A stretch of 64,000 nt of DNA from the NCBI RefSeq assembly GCF_900636535.1, contig NZ_LR134289.1:4357001-4421000 (forward strand), read 5' to 3'. This document shows positions 1 to 9,201 of this stretch, in pieces. The notes beneath the pieces are model-generated. The model worked only from the letters and a program-made list of their open reading frames with translations, did no database searches and had not been told where the DNA came from. A program made the position numbers and the translations under genes. The stretch is from Chryseobacterium gleum (GTDB lineage Bacteria; Bacteroidota; Bacteroidia; Flavobacteriales; Weeksellaceae). The number at the start of each line of letters is the position of its first letter. Within the stretch, counting starts at the first letter, position 1.

Positions 1-738
1 GAGGCTAATCCCTTTTATCATAAGCAGATAGCTGTAATAAGAATAATTATTGTATTTCTTACATTCTGTAAGCCCCAGATCTGCAAATTCAATACCTTTT
101 TTATAGTCCTTACATTTGGTATAAATATTAGCTAAAGAAAAAATAGAAGCAATATAGTTTTTAGCATCTACATTGTTGTTTTTTATTTTATCTTTTTCAT
201 ACTTATAGTATTTCAAAAAGAGAGGGAGTGCTTCCTGATATTCTTCTGTAGCTGTTTTTAGGATGGCAATAAGCTTGTTTATATAAAAAAACTGTTCTTT
301 ATTGTCAGCCCTGTTGTGATTAATAGCTATAGTATATTTATCTAAAGCTTCTTTGTATTTCCCTTCATTGTTGAATAAAATACCTTTTAATATATAAGAT
401 TTTGCCGGGTAATCGTAGTTATTAACGTTTTTTGAGGCAGAGATGAGTGAGTCTGCAAAGGGATGCCCGTTTTCATTCTTCAGATTTTTTACCCGCGCTA
501 TATTATAATATCCATCAAACAGGATGTCCCTATTATTTTCTTTCTTTCCTTTTAATAGAATGTAATTGGCTAAAAGCTCAGCTTTATCGTTGTCAACCTG
601 GAATACTTTATTGTAAGCATCATTAATATACTTATAACTTTTATTCTTTAACGAGTCTGGAATTTTTATTCCCTTTATGCTTTGAGAAAAGAAAAAAACA
701 GGGAAAACGGTTAAAAAAATTAAATGAAACTTCTTCAT
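1..738 (-). CDS. TPR-rich protein, N-terminal part (cut by window edge)
   Basis: The frame starts at the ATG at 738 and runs off the left edge, so only 246 residues are visible. It begins with a signal peptide or membrane anchor (MKKFHLIFLTVFPVFFFSQ) and continues as helix pairs with the spacing of tetratricopeptide repeats (for example EGKYKEALDKYTIAI). In flavobacteria such periplasmic TPR domains often precede a membrane helix and a DNA-binding or histidine-kinase domain; that part would lie outside the window. It is divergent from the outer-membrane gene of the peptide cluster with 210 bases between them, so a regulatory link is possible but only a guess. Confidence 0.7.
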   Translation of the reverse strand, partial: MKKFHLIFLTVFPVFFFSQSIKGIKIPDSLKNKSYKYINDAYNKVFQVDNDKAELLANYILLKGKKENNRDILFDGYYNIARVKNLKNENGHPFADSLISASKNVNNYDYPAKSYILKGILFNNEGKYKEALDKYTIAINHNRADNKEQFFYINKLIAILKTATEEYQEALPLFLKYYKYEKDKIKNNNVDAKNYIASIFSLANIYTKCKDYKKGIEFADLGLTECKKYNNYSYYSYLLMIKGISL

Positions 739-948
739 ATTTCTAAATACACTGCAAATTTATGAATTATCATCGGATTTTTATCATGGAAGTATAAATG
801 GTTGTTTATCAGTTGTGTATTGATCTCTTTTAATCGTGAATTTGTAAATTTTTGGAAAAAGATATACCGATATTGATCAATCTCGGATTACTAATCTTGT
901 AGACCTTAGGTATAATCATGATGTTTGCATCAGAAATATTGAAAGTAA

Positions 949-3075
949 ATGAGGAAAATAGTAATATGTGTAAGTGTTTTGCTTCCGTTGTTTGGTTTCT
1001 CTCAAGAGAAGAAAGATTCCATTAAAACAGTTATAGAAAAACAAATTGCAGAAATAAAAGTGAATGGTAAAAAACCTTTTTTTGAACAAAAGGATGACCG
1101 TTTTGTTTTTAATGTTGAAAATAGCGATTTGGTTGTAGGAAATCACATATCTGAAGTTCTCTCTCAAACACCATTGTTAAAAGTAGATGATAATAAAATA
1201 ACTCTTCTGGGAACAAACGCCTCTGTTTACATCAATGACAGAAAATCAATTCTTAAAGGCAAAGACTTAATACAATATCTTAATGCTATGCCGGCTTCTA
1301 ATCTGGTAAAGATAGAGCTGATTACCAATCCTTCCTCAAAATATGATCTGGAGGATGCCATGATTATTAATCTGAAGCTGAAGAAGCTGGAAACAGATGG
1401 ACTGAAAGGAAGTTTTACCATTACAGATAAACAAAACAGAAAAAACAGCCAGCAGACGAATATTGCTTTAAATTATCATAAAAACAGATTTTCAAATAAT
1501 ACCATGTTGTTTTTTGAAAATAATAATGACCTGCAAAGAAACAGTATTGATAACTATAGCTCAAAATTCAGCAGAAATCAGATTATAGGAAGTACGCTGG
1601 TTAAAGAAACCAACTTTGGAGGAAATACAGGTTTTGATTATGAGCTTAATGAAAGAAGCAGCATAGGAGGTATTCTGGAATATTATCACAAAACACCGGA
1701 ATCTTCCCTTGAAAACAGGAATATCTATTATGATACTACAGGAGGAATTTTTGAAAACAGAACGGTAAATACACAAAATGATAAGCTGAACCTTTTCGGA
1801 GGAAATATTTATTACAGTTTTAATGATGATAAAAAATCCAAGCGATTGGATATCAACTTTGATTATTATACCCATCACAGAGATAATACGACAGAGTTTT
1901 TTAATTTGACAAACCCATATTCTAATTTAATATATAATGATTATCAGAAGGACAATTATACGGTAAGAGTAGATTACTCCAAAACTTTAGAAAAACTAAA
2001 GATTAGTCTTGAAGCGGGAGGAAAGCTTAATTGGCTTTCTACGGATAACCCTTATGCTTATTACAACGCAGATGGTACATTGAATACCCTATTTTCTAAT
2101 AATTTCACGTATCATGAAAATATAAACGCGTTATATACTAATATTAAGAAAAAAATCTTTTCTGTGTTGGATGTCAACTTAGGGTTGCGTTATGAAAACA
2201 CAAATATCAACGCAAAACAAAATACAGTTAGCGAGAACTTTTCCAGAAGTTACAACAATATTGTACCCAGCATCAACCTTTCTTATATGATCAATAAGAA
2301 CAACAGAGTTTCTCTGGGATACAGAACTGCATTATGGAGACCTTATGTAGATGATTTGAACCCGTTTATTTATAAGAATAATGAAACCTGGTGGGAAACC
2401 GGAAATCCTGACCTTAATGTGGCAAAGATGTATTTATTCAATGCGAGCTACAGTATAAAAAGAACCTGGGTGTTTGTAAGTAATTTCGGAATTGTAAAAA
2501 ATCCTATTCTTCCTTATACAGAGGTTGTAGATAATGTTTCCATTACAAGACCCAAAAACTTTGAAGGTAATGTAAAACGTCTTTATGTGGGATTGAACTA
2601 TAATAAACCATTGTTTGAAAACAAATGGATGTTCAATCTGTCTACAGGAATGTATTATATCAATAATGCAGATATCTATGATGTTCATCCTAGTTCTTGG
2701 TATAATAACTCTTCCGTTACAATTAGTGGAAATAATCTTTGGAATAAAGGCTGGAACATAAGCTATAACTTTGGTTACACCTCTCCATATACATTAGTTA
2801 ATAAGAAAAACGGTTATTTTATCAATAATCAGCTTGAGGTTTCAAAGAGTTATAAAGATTTTAAGTTCAAGCTTTCTGTAAAAGATCTGTTGAATCTTTC
2901 AAACTCCCGTAATACACTATATAATAATGACGGATATATTGAAACTCTTTCGCAATCCAATTTAAGATCCATATCAATCAGCATATCCAAAACATTTGGA
3001 AACAACAAAGTAAAAAAGGTGAATACCGGAGATATAGACAAGGGGAGAACTCAAAATGAAAACCCCCGGCTGTAA
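949..3075 (+). CDS. TonB-receptor-like outer-membrane beta-barrel protein of the RiPP cluster
   Basis: Outer-membrane barrel of the family common in Bacteroidetes. A signal peptide (MRKIVICVSVLLPLFGFSQ) is followed by a plug-like domain at about residues 30-150 (ISEVLSQTPLLKVDDNKIT, then YINDR) and a long barrel of alternating aromatic and polar residues. At 708 residues it is shorter than most relatives because the usual N-terminal carboxypeptidase-regulatory-like domain is missing. It ends 51 bases before the first precursor peptide on the same strand, so it probably handles the mature peptide as exit channel, importer or receptor. The sequence does not say which. Confidence 0.85.
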   Translation: MRKIVICVSVLLPLFGFSQEKKDSIKTVIEKQIAEIKVNGKKPFFEQKDDRFVFNVENSDLVVGNHISEVLSQTPLLKVDDNKITLLGTNASVYINDRKSILKGKDLIQYLNAMPASNLVKIELITNPSSKYDLEDAMIINLKLKKLETDGLKGSFTITDKQNRKNSQQTNIALNYHKNRFSNNTMLFFENNNDLQRNSIDNYSSKFSRNQIIGSTLVKETNFGGNTGFDYELNERSSIGGILEYYHKTPESSLENRNIYYDTTGGIFENRTVNTQNDKLNLFGGNIYYSFNDDKKSKRLDINFDYYTHHRDNTTEFFNLTNPYSNLIYNDYQKDNYTVRVDYSKTLEKLKISLEAGGKLNWLSTDNPYAYYNADGTLNTLFSNNFTYHENINALYTNIKKKIFSVLDVNLGLRYENTNINAKQNTVSENFSRSYNNIVPSINLSYMINKNNRVSLGYRTALWRPYVDDLNPFIYKNNETWWETGNPDLNVAKMYLFNASYSIKRTWVFVSNFGIVKNPILPYTEVVDNVSITRPKNFEGNVKRLYVGLNYNKPLFENKWMFNLSTGMYYINNADIYDVHPSSWYNNSSVTISGNNLWNKGWNISYNFGYTSPYTLVNKKNGYFINNQLEVSKSYKDFKFKLSVKDLLNLSNSRNTLYNNDGYIETLSQSNLRSISISISKTFGNNKVKKVNTGDIDKGRTQNENPRL

Positions 3076-3126
3076 TCCTGTTTTTTTACTACAAAATTAA
3101 TACACTAAGAATAAAAACTAGTAACC

Positions 3127-3318
3127 ATGAAAAACAAAAAACTTGTGGAGTTATCCAAAAAGATAACCCTTGGTAAGATCAAAAAATTAGAAAAACAAGA
3201 AGTTTTAACAATCTACGCAGGAAAGGATATTACTGGAGATTGCTATGGACATCCTGATTGTAATTCATACTGTGGTCCGTTTATCTGCTCGACGAATGAT
3301 TGTTGGAGCTTTTCATAA
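3127..3318 (+). CDS. RiPP precursor peptide 1 (five-Cys core)
   Basis: 63 residues. The leader MKNKKLVELSKKIT is shared with the next four peptides. The expected double-glycine site is weak here (TIYAG-KD, Ala-Gly instead of Gly-Gly). The putative core has five cysteines (CYGHPDC, NSYC, FIC, NDCWSFS) and ends in the CWSFS tail shared with peptide 3. First of five tandem precursors before the radical SAM gene, so the substrate role follows from context and leader similarity. The chemistry of the product cannot be read from the sequence. Confidence 0.85.
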   Translation: MKNKKLVELSKKITLGKIKKLEKQEVLTIYAGKDITGDCYGHPDCNSYCGPFICSTNDCWSFS

Positions 3319-3387
3319 AAATTTTTACTGAGCCTTCTCTGAAGCCAGAACTTTTCAGCAAACTATTAACCATGAAAACTTATTGTA

Positions 3388-3606
3388 GTGAAGAACAAAA
3401 AATTACATGAATTATCCAAAAAAATAACGCAAAACAAGTTATTAGGAGCTGATGCCCACTCAATAAGAACTATTACTGGGGGAAACGTATCTCTCGAATT
3501 ATTACCCAATGAATGCGGCCTTGAAAACGAATGCTGGGGATATGGGGGTACTGCCGGCGATTGTTCCAAGAACGAGTGTTGGTATTTTATGACAAAAGAA
3601 AATTAG
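3388..3606 (+). CDS. RiPP precursor peptide 2 (four-Cys core, GTG start)
   Basis: 72 residues. The only start giving the shared leader is a GTG at 3388 (KNKKLHELSKKIT); the ATG at 3372 is in another frame and stops after 12 codons. The leader ends in a clear double glycine (RTITGG). The core carries four cysteines in the pattern of peptides 4 and 5 (NECGLENECWGYGGT, then DCSKNECWYF) but is followed by an extra MTKEN. It is more divergent than peptides 4 and 5, and its core and start codon show no sign of decay. Confidence 0.82.
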   Translation: MKNKKLHELSKKITQNKLLGADAHSIRTITGGNVSLELLPNECGLENECWGYGGTAGDCSKNECWYFMTKEN

Positions 3607-3686
3607 TTCTTTAAAATCATAATCTATTAGGCTTGATTAATTTTTATAGAGTTAAGATTCGTAATAAACATAAAAAACTTACTTCT

Positions 3687-3869
3687 ATGAAAAACAAAAA
3701 GCTTAAAATGATTTCTCAGAAAATCACAAATGTCAAAATGAAAAAACTGCAAAAAGAGGGCCTTGTATTTATTACCGGTGGCTTACTCGCTTACCATTGT
3801 AGCCAATGTACCTGTAGTTGGTGCAGGCCGGATCTGCACGTAGATCCTAATTGCTGGAGCTTTTCATAA
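3687..3869 (+). CDS. RiPP precursor peptide 3 (five-Cys core)
   Basis: 60 residues from the ATG at 3687. A longer in-frame start upstream exists, but this one aligns with the MKNKKL leader of the siblings. The leader ends VFITGG and should be cut after the double glycine by the C39 domain of the exporter. The core has five cysteines (HCSQCTCSWC, then DPNCWSFS). With peptide 1 it forms the five-Cys, CWSFS-tailed class. Confidence 0.83.
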   Translation: MKNKKLKMISQKITNVKMKKLQKEGLVFITGGLLAYHCSQCTCSWCRPDLHVDPNCWSFS

Positions 3870-3946
3870 AGAAATTTGTATTCTGTATAGTCCTGTGTGG
3901 AATTAAAACTGTTCAGGAGAATTATTAACCATGAAAATTTATTGTC

Positions 3947-4147
3947 ATGAAAAACAAAAAATTGTTTGAATTGTCTAAAAAAATTACTGAAAACAAGCTA
4001 CAGGGAATGAGCGAGAATTCAGTAAAGACAATCAAAGGAGGTAGACTTCCTTTGGAATTAGCAGCAGACTGTACAAGTCAGAACAGCTGCTGGGGATTCG
4101 GAGGTACAGCTACTTGCAGTGGTAACAGCTGCTGGAGTTATAACTAA
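3947..4147 (+). CDS. RiPP precursor peptide 4 (four-Cys core)
   Basis: 66 residues. The leader ends SVKTIKGG and is followed by a core starting RLPLELAADC with four cysteines (CTSQNSCWGFGGT, TCSGNSCWSYN). Nearly identical to peptide 5, including about 40 bases upstream of each start (GTGTGGAATTAAAACT), so the two arose by a recent tandem duplication. The Gly-rich WGFGG centre and the C-x-W tail are shared with peptide 2. Confidence 0.87.
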   Translation: MKNKKLFELSKKITENKLQGMSENSVKTIKGGRLPLELAADCTSQNSCWGFGGTATCSGNSCWSYN

Positions 4148-4238
4148 TAGAACTCTGATTCCACAAACTTATGTTCTGCAGGGTCTTGTGTGGAATTAAA
4201 ACTTTACAAGAGAAAAAATTAACCTAAGATTTATTGTG

Positions 4239-4439
4239 ATGAAAAACAAAAAATTGTTTGAATTGTCTAAAAAAATCACTGAAAACAAGCTACAGGGAAT
4301 GAGCGAAAGTTCAGTAAAGACAATCAAAGGAGGTAAGTTACCTTTAGAACTAGCGGCAACGTGCACAAGTCAGAATGACTGCTGGGGATTCGGAGGTACA
4401 CAAACTTGCAGTGGTAACGAATGTTGGAGTTACAACTAA
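4239..4439 (+). CDS. RiPP precursor peptide 5 (four-Cys core, duplicate of peptide 4)
   Basis: 66 residues from the ATG at 4239; a GTG directly before it is in frame but would add one residue not found in the siblings. The leader ends SVKTIKGG. The core KLPLELAATC differs from peptide 4 at only a few positions, and these spare the four cysteines and the aromatic residues, as expected for selection on a modified core. It is the last precursor before a hairpin and the maturase gene. Confidence 0.87.
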   Translation: MKNKKLFELSKKITENKLQGMSESSVKTIKGGKLPLELAATCTSQNDCWGFGGTQTCSGNECWSYN

Positions 4440-4448
4440 AGTAAAAAG

Positions 4449-4476
4449 TAGAGTAGCATTCGTGCTACTCTATTTA
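4449..4476 (+). terminator. Hairpin between precursors and maturase (partial terminator or processing site)
   Basis: Perfect 9-bp stem TAGAGTAGC / GCTACTCTA with a 6-base loop, followed by TTTAATAG. The short T-run suggests partial termination or RNA processing. Either would give much more precursor than enzyme from one transcript, a common arrangement in RiPP operons. Confidence 0.6.
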
Positions 4477-4495
4477 ATAGTAAAATAAAATAATT

Positions 4496-5851
4496 ATGAA
4501 ATACAAATTATCAAGATATATCCATACCATAGAAAACGAGGAAATTTTAGATGATCATGTCATTCTTTTTTCTACCCGTTCCGGAACATCCATTGAAGTG
4601 AAAAAAGGGTTATATGAAAAAATATGTAATCTTGAAACCACTCAGATTCCCGAAGAAATTTTTATCAACCTGATAAAAAATGAATTTTATGTACCTGAGT
4701 TTGAAGATGAGTTAAGAGAAATCCTTTCAGACAACATCATGTCTGTAGATCATCAGGATCTGAAAACACTTTCTTATGTGATTCAGCCTTCAGGAAACTG
4801 CCAGCTGGGATGTCACTATTGCGGCCAGCTGCATACTAACAAAAGTATGTCAAAAGAAGTTTTAGATCTTACATACGACAGAATCATTACTAAAATGGAA
4901 AGTTTGTCAAACGATCTGGAACATTTGAGTATTACATGGTATGGAGGAGAGCCGTTAACAGGTCTTTCGGCTATCTCTAATTTATCCACCCGTTTAATCA
5001 GCCTTTGTGAAGAGAAAAATTTAAAATATTCTTCAAGAATTATTACAAATGCTTTAAGCCTTAAATATTCTCTTTTTGAAAAACTGGTAAAAAATTACAG
5101 GGTTACAGAATATCAGATCACCATTGACGGAACTCAGGAATTCCATGATAAGAGAAGATATCTGAAAAATGGGTCTAACAGTTTTGATATTATCATTAAA
5201 AATATCAAAGAAATTGTTAATTCCGAATTATATCAAAAAGAAGCAAGTTTCAATATCAGATGTAATGTGGATAAAGAAAACAGCTACAATGTGATAGATT
5301 TTATTGATTATCTGGAAGCAGAAGGAATTCTTCAGCATGTAAGTTTCTATCTTGCTCCTATCCACGATTGGGGTGATAACAAAGCTACTATTAAAGGCGT
5401 GTCAAAAGAAGAATTTGCTGAGCTTGAAATAGAAGTTTATATGAAGCTTCTGCAATCAAAAGCGAAATTTAAAACACAGATTATTCCTGAAAGAGTTACT
5501 AAACCTTGTATGGTAGTAAGCCAGACCTCAGAAGTATTTGACGCTTTTGGAAATGTCTCCACATGTTGGGAAATTCCGTACACTCCAAAATATGATAACT
5601 CTGAGTTTTATGCCGGAAACATTGTGAAAGATAAAGATGTAGACAGCAAAAATGTTGTCATGAGAAACTGGTTTAATGAAATACCGGACAACAACTCATG
5701 GTGCAAAAGCTGTAAATTCCTTCCTCTGTGTGGTGGAGCATGTCCGAAAAACTGGTATGATAATATCCCGGCGTGTCCTTCTTTCAAATTTAATATTGAC
5801 GACAGAATTCTTCTTCAAAGATATATTAATGAACAAGCTGTGCTTTCTTAA
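4496..5851 (+). CDS. Radical SAM/SPASM peptide maturase
   Basis: Predicted to install radical-based cross-links in the Cys-rich precursors. 451 residues: a precursor-recognition-like N-terminal region, then the radical SAM cluster motif C102-x3-C106-x2-C109 (NCQLGCHYCGQ), a glycine-rich WYGGEPL stretch, and a C-terminal SPASM domain with clustered cysteines (WCKSCKFLPLCGGACP, then ACPSF) that would hold auxiliary iron-sulfur clusters. The gene starts 57 bases after the last precursor and is followed 11 bases later by the orphan gene and then the exporter. The family makes thioether and C-C cross-links; which one is formed here is unknown. Confidence 0.9.
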   Translation: MKYKLSRYIHTIENEEILDDHVILFSTRSGTSIEVKKGLYEKICNLETTQIPEEIFINLIKNEFYVPEFEDELREILSDNIMSVDHQDLKTLSYVIQPSGNCQLGCHYCGQLHTNKSMSKEVLDLTYDRIITKMESLSNDLEHLSITWYGGEPLTGLSAISNLSTRLISLCEEKNLKYSSRIITNALSLKYSLFEKLVKNYRVTEYQITIDGTQEFHDKRRYLKNGSNSFDIIIKNIKEIVNSELYQKEASFNIRCNVDKENSYNVIDFIDYLEAEGILQHVSFYLAPIHDWGDNKATIKGVSKEEFAELEIEVYMKLLQSKAKFKTQIIPERVTKPCMVVSQTSEVFDAFGNVSTCWEIPYTPKYDNSEFYAGNIVKDKDVDSKNVVMRNWFNEIPDNNSWCKSCKFLPLCGGACPKNWYDNIPACPSFKFNIDDRILLQRYINEQAVLS

Positions 5852-5861
5852 TAGATGATGT

Positions 5862-6779
5862 ATGGAAACAATAATTTTAGACAAAATAAAAACAGTAGAA
5901 TTCAGGGAATATGAGGTGAAAAAGCCAAGACATATTTTCGAAAATCTGATTGAAGAATTTAGAAAAGATATTCCGGAAGATATCCAGGCAGGATTGTTTT
6001 ACTATATGAATCTGTCTGAAAAATCACTTTCTGCTTTTCGTACAGGCAATACCACCCTAGGAAATTACCTTTATTCAAAAATGCAAAGTATGAATACATA
6101 TTTCATAGAGCCTATTCATCAGGGGATGATAAGCTTAGACTATGCTTTGCTTGCGTATAAAAATTACGTGGAAAATGATTTTGTACTGGCAGAGGAAAAT
6201 ATTGACAGGGCTATTGAAAGTGCTTTAGTTCAGAGTAATACGTTTCCTTATTTTGCCATAATTATTGGAGAACAATCACTTAATAAAATCAGAATTTTTG
6301 CACGTACTCAAAATGAAGAGCGGTACAAGACAGAAGTTGTGAAGATATTGGCTTTTTTCATGTTTAACCAACATGAAAATGAGAGCTGCAAAAATCTGGC
6401 TGAAGATCTTCCCCTTATTGATAAGCAGGGGATGCTAAAACATATTATAAACAACTCTTATATCGCCATTCTTAAATCTTCGCAGAATGAGAAAAAAACA
6501 AGACTGATATTTCAGCAGATCTTTAACACCCTGCTAAAGCAAAATGAATTTTCAGGCGATCAGGAAAATTTACTGATAGCCATGCGCTGTATCGACAAAA
6601 TTGGAGATGAAGATTTTTTAGATTATCTGAATGAGAATTTTTCTCATATCAAAAGTTCTCCACAAAAATTAGTAAAAATTATAATAGAAAATTATTTAGA
6701 TAAAATATCCAATAACCAGCAATTAGTTAATGACGAAGAATTTACTAAAAAGCTAAAAACACTAGGCATAACAATTTAA
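5862..6779 (+). CDS. Uncharacterised helical protein of the RiPP cluster
   Basis: Not recognised. 305 residues, no signal peptide, no membrane helix and no cysteine-rich motif. The composition is strongly helical with loosely repeated 35-40-residue blocks reminiscent of TPR-like folds. It lies 10 bases downstream of the maturase and 9 bases upstream of the exporter, so all three should be co-transcribed and perhaps translationally coupled. Possible roles are a scaffold for precursor delivery, a second modification partner or an immunity protein. Nothing in the sequence decides among these. Confidence 0.75.
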   Translation: METIILDKIKTVEFREYEVKKPRHIFENLIEEFRKDIPEDIQAGLFYYMNLSEKSLSAFRTGNTTLGNYLYSKMQSMNTYFIEPIHQGMISLDYALLAYKNYVENDFVLAEENIDRAIESALVQSNTFPYFAIIIGEQSLNKIRIFARTQNEERYKTEVVKILAFFMFNQHENESCKNLAEDLPLIDKQGMLKHIINNSYIAILKSSQNEKKTRLIFQQIFNTLLKQNEFSGDQENLLIAMRCIDKIGDEDFLDYLNENFSHIKSSPQKLVKIIIENYLDKISNNQQLVNDEEFTKKLKTLGITI

Positions 6780-6788
6780 CTTATTATT

Positions 6789-8975
6789 GTGTTCAACAAA
6801 TTTCCTTTTTATTCCCAAATAGAACAGATGGATTGCGGTCCGGTTTGCCTTAAGATTATTCTAAAATATTACGGCAAAGATTGTGATCTGGTATATCTGA
6901 GAAACCTTACTGAAGTTACCCGATCCGGGGTTACTCTGGCAGATATTAATGATGCCGGTAAAAAGCTGTATTTTCATACAACTCCTTTTAAGGTTCCTTT
7001 GTCTACACTGAACGAGGATGTTCATTTACCCTGCATTTTACATTGGGAGCAGGAGCATTTTGTTGTACTCTATAAAATCAAAAATAATTTTTATTATATC
7101 TCAGATCCCAAATATGGCAGACTAAAGCTTAAAAAAGAGCAGTTTGTAAAGCTTTGGATTTCGTCCACAGATAATGAAGGGATTGGACTACAATTAATCC
7201 CGAAAGAAGAGTTTGTTGAGTTTAAACCTCCTTTTGAACAGCAGGATTTAAAAATTTTCAAAAGCTATATTCGTTCAGTTTTAGAAAAACAAAATTTCAA
7301 AATTGGACTGCTGATTTTTTTAATTACGATAAGTTCCGTTATTTCCTATATCTTTCCTCAGCTGATTCAGAAGATGTTTGACGAAGGAATGAAGTCGAAA
7401 GAAGGAAAAGTGATCATTGGAATTTTTGGATTTCAGATGCTTTTGTATGGTGGACAGATACTCATCAATATCCTTCAGAATTTTGTAGGAGTACACTTTA
7501 GCTCACAGGTAAGCATTAAAATGCTGAATGACTTGCTGCAGAAAACAGTCAGACTTCCGGTCTCTTTTTTCGAAAACAGATTATATACAGACCTATTACA
7601 GAAAATAGAAGAACAGTCAAAAATAGAACAGTTATTAACCAGGCAATTGCTATCGAATATTTTATCAGTTTTTTTATTGATTGTACTTATAATAAGGCTT
7701 TTAATATATAACCAGTATATCGCATTGGGGTTTCTGGGAATTGCGGTTTTTTCCACTATATGGATTTATTTGTTTCATAATAAAAGAAGGATTATAGATT
7801 ATTATGCCTTTAAATTAAATTCAGAAAGCAAAAATCATCTTGTTGAGATGATTACCGGGATGGTTTCCGTTAAAATTAGTAATGCTCATATTTCAAGGAT
7901 ATCAAAGTGGGAAGAGCTGCAGAAAAAGATATATAAAACCAAAGTAAAAAGTCTTATCTTGGATATTTATCAAACCAATGTTACCAGCATTATTAAACAG
8001 TTATTTATATTTTCAACTACCTTTTTTTGCGTGTATTGGGTATCACTTGGGAAAATGACGGTTGGTGAGATGCTGAGTATAGGATATATTATAGGTATTG
8101 CTTCCGCACCCATAGAAAATCTGGTCGCGTTTTTCCGCTCATTTCAGGATTCAAGTTTAGTGTATAAAAGAGTTCAGGAAATTCTACAGCAAACCGATGA
8201 AAACCTCAATTTAAAAGAGGGAAATCAGGCTTTGCTGAGTAAGGATATTAGTTTAAATAATGTATGGTTCAAATATCCGGGGGGACATCAGCCCTATGTT
8301 TTAAAAAATATCAATTTTAAAATTCCTAACGGGAAAGTTCTTGCCATAGTTGGAGAAAGTGGGAGTGGAAAAACCACATTATCCAAACTTCTTCTGGGAT
8401 TTTATCCTTCTTCAGAAGGAGATCTGAACATCGGGCAAGAAGAGCTGTTTCAGATCAATCATGATTGGTGGAGAAGCAATTGTGGAGTTGTTCTTCAGGA
8501 CTCATACATATTCAGCGGAACCATAAGGGAGAATATTTCCATGCAGGAAGACGCAGATGAAAAATTATTGATCAGTGCCTGTAAATTAGCCAATATATAC
8601 GAAATGATTCAAAGTCTTCCTTTAGGATTTGACACTAAAATAGGAGCCGCAGGAGATGATTTGAGCGGAGGACAGAAACAACGTATTCTTATTGCAAGGG
8701 CTGTATACAAAAATCCGGATTTTATTTTCTTTGATGAAGCTACTTCTGCACTGGATGCAGAAAATGAAAAAATTATACATGATAATTTACAGGAGTTTTT
8801 TAAAGGAAGAACCGTTGTTATCATTGCACACCGTTTATCCACAGTAAAAAGTGCAGACAATATCATTGTTTTGAAAAAGGGCGAAGTTGTAGAGCAGGGT
8901 AACCACCAGGAATTAGTATCCAAAAAAGGAGAATATTTTAATTTGGTCAGAAACCAGCTGGAATTAGGAGAATAA
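6789..8975 (+). CDS. Peptidase-containing ABC transporter (C39 peptidase, PCAT type)
   Basis: Cuts the leader after the double glycine and exports the modified peptides across the inner membrane. 728 residues starting at a GTG. The N-terminal C39 cysteine protease shows the catalytic QMDCGP cysteine (C16), H90 (EQEHFVVL) and D106 (YYISDP). Five or six membrane helices lie at about residues 165-460. The C-terminal ATPase has Walker A GESGSGKTT near 520, signature LSGGQKQR near 624 and Walker B FIFFDEATSALD near 647. No separate membrane-fusion partner is encoded nearby, so the route across the outer membrane is open. Confidence 0.93.
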   Translation: MFNKFPFYSQIEQMDCGPVCLKIILKYYGKDCDLVYLRNLTEVTRSGVTLADINDAGKKLYFHTTPFKVPLSTLNEDVHLPCILHWEQEHFVVLYKIKNNFYYISDPKYGRLKLKKEQFVKLWISSTDNEGIGLQLIPKEEFVEFKPPFEQQDLKIFKSYIRSVLEKQNFKIGLLIFLITISSVISYIFPQLIQKMFDEGMKSKEGKVIIGIFGFQMLLYGGQILINILQNFVGVHFSSQVSIKMLNDLLQKTVRLPVSFFENRLYTDLLQKIEEQSKIEQLLTRQLLSNILSVFLLIVLIIRLLIYNQYIALGFLGIAVFSTIWIYLFHNKRRIIDYYAFKLNSESKNHLVEMITGMVSVKISNAHISRISKWEELQKKIYKTKVKSLILDIYQTNVTSIIKQLFIFSTTFFCVYWVSLGKMTVGEMLSIGYIIGIASAPIENLVAFFRSFQDSSLVYKRVQEILQQTDENLNLKEGNQALLSKDISLNNVWFKYPGGHQPYVLKNINFKIPNGKVLAIVGESGSGKTTLSKLLLGFYPSSEGDLNIGQEELFQINHDWWRSNCGVVLQDSYIFSGTIRENISMQEDADEKLLISACKLANIYEMIQSLPLGFDTKIGAAGDDLSGGQKQRILIARAVYKNPDFIFFDEATSALDAENEKIIHDNLQEFFKGRTVVIIAHRLSTVKSADNIIVLKKGEVVEQGNHQELVSKKGEYFNLVRNQLELGE

Positions 8976-9034
8976 AAGAAGACCTTAAATAATATATTTG
9001 ATGAAAACAAAGTTTCTTCTATGGAACTTGTTGA

Positions 9035-9064
9035 AAAAGGAAGCCGGAAAGGTTTCCTTTTGTG
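9035..9064 (+). terminator. Rho-independent terminator after the RiPP cluster
   Basis: AAAAGGAA / TTCCTTTT stem with an 11-base loop and trailing T-rich sequence, 60 bases after the exporter stop codon. Confidence 0.6.
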
Positions 9065-9201
9065 TTTGCTCATTAGAGTAATACGTATCATGACGATTTC
9101 CTATGCATAACATTAAACATATGTTTAAAAAATCATAAAATATATTTAAAACACAATTAACATTCTTCTTCCCGAGATACCGTTGCTTTGCAAAAAAAGT
9201 A

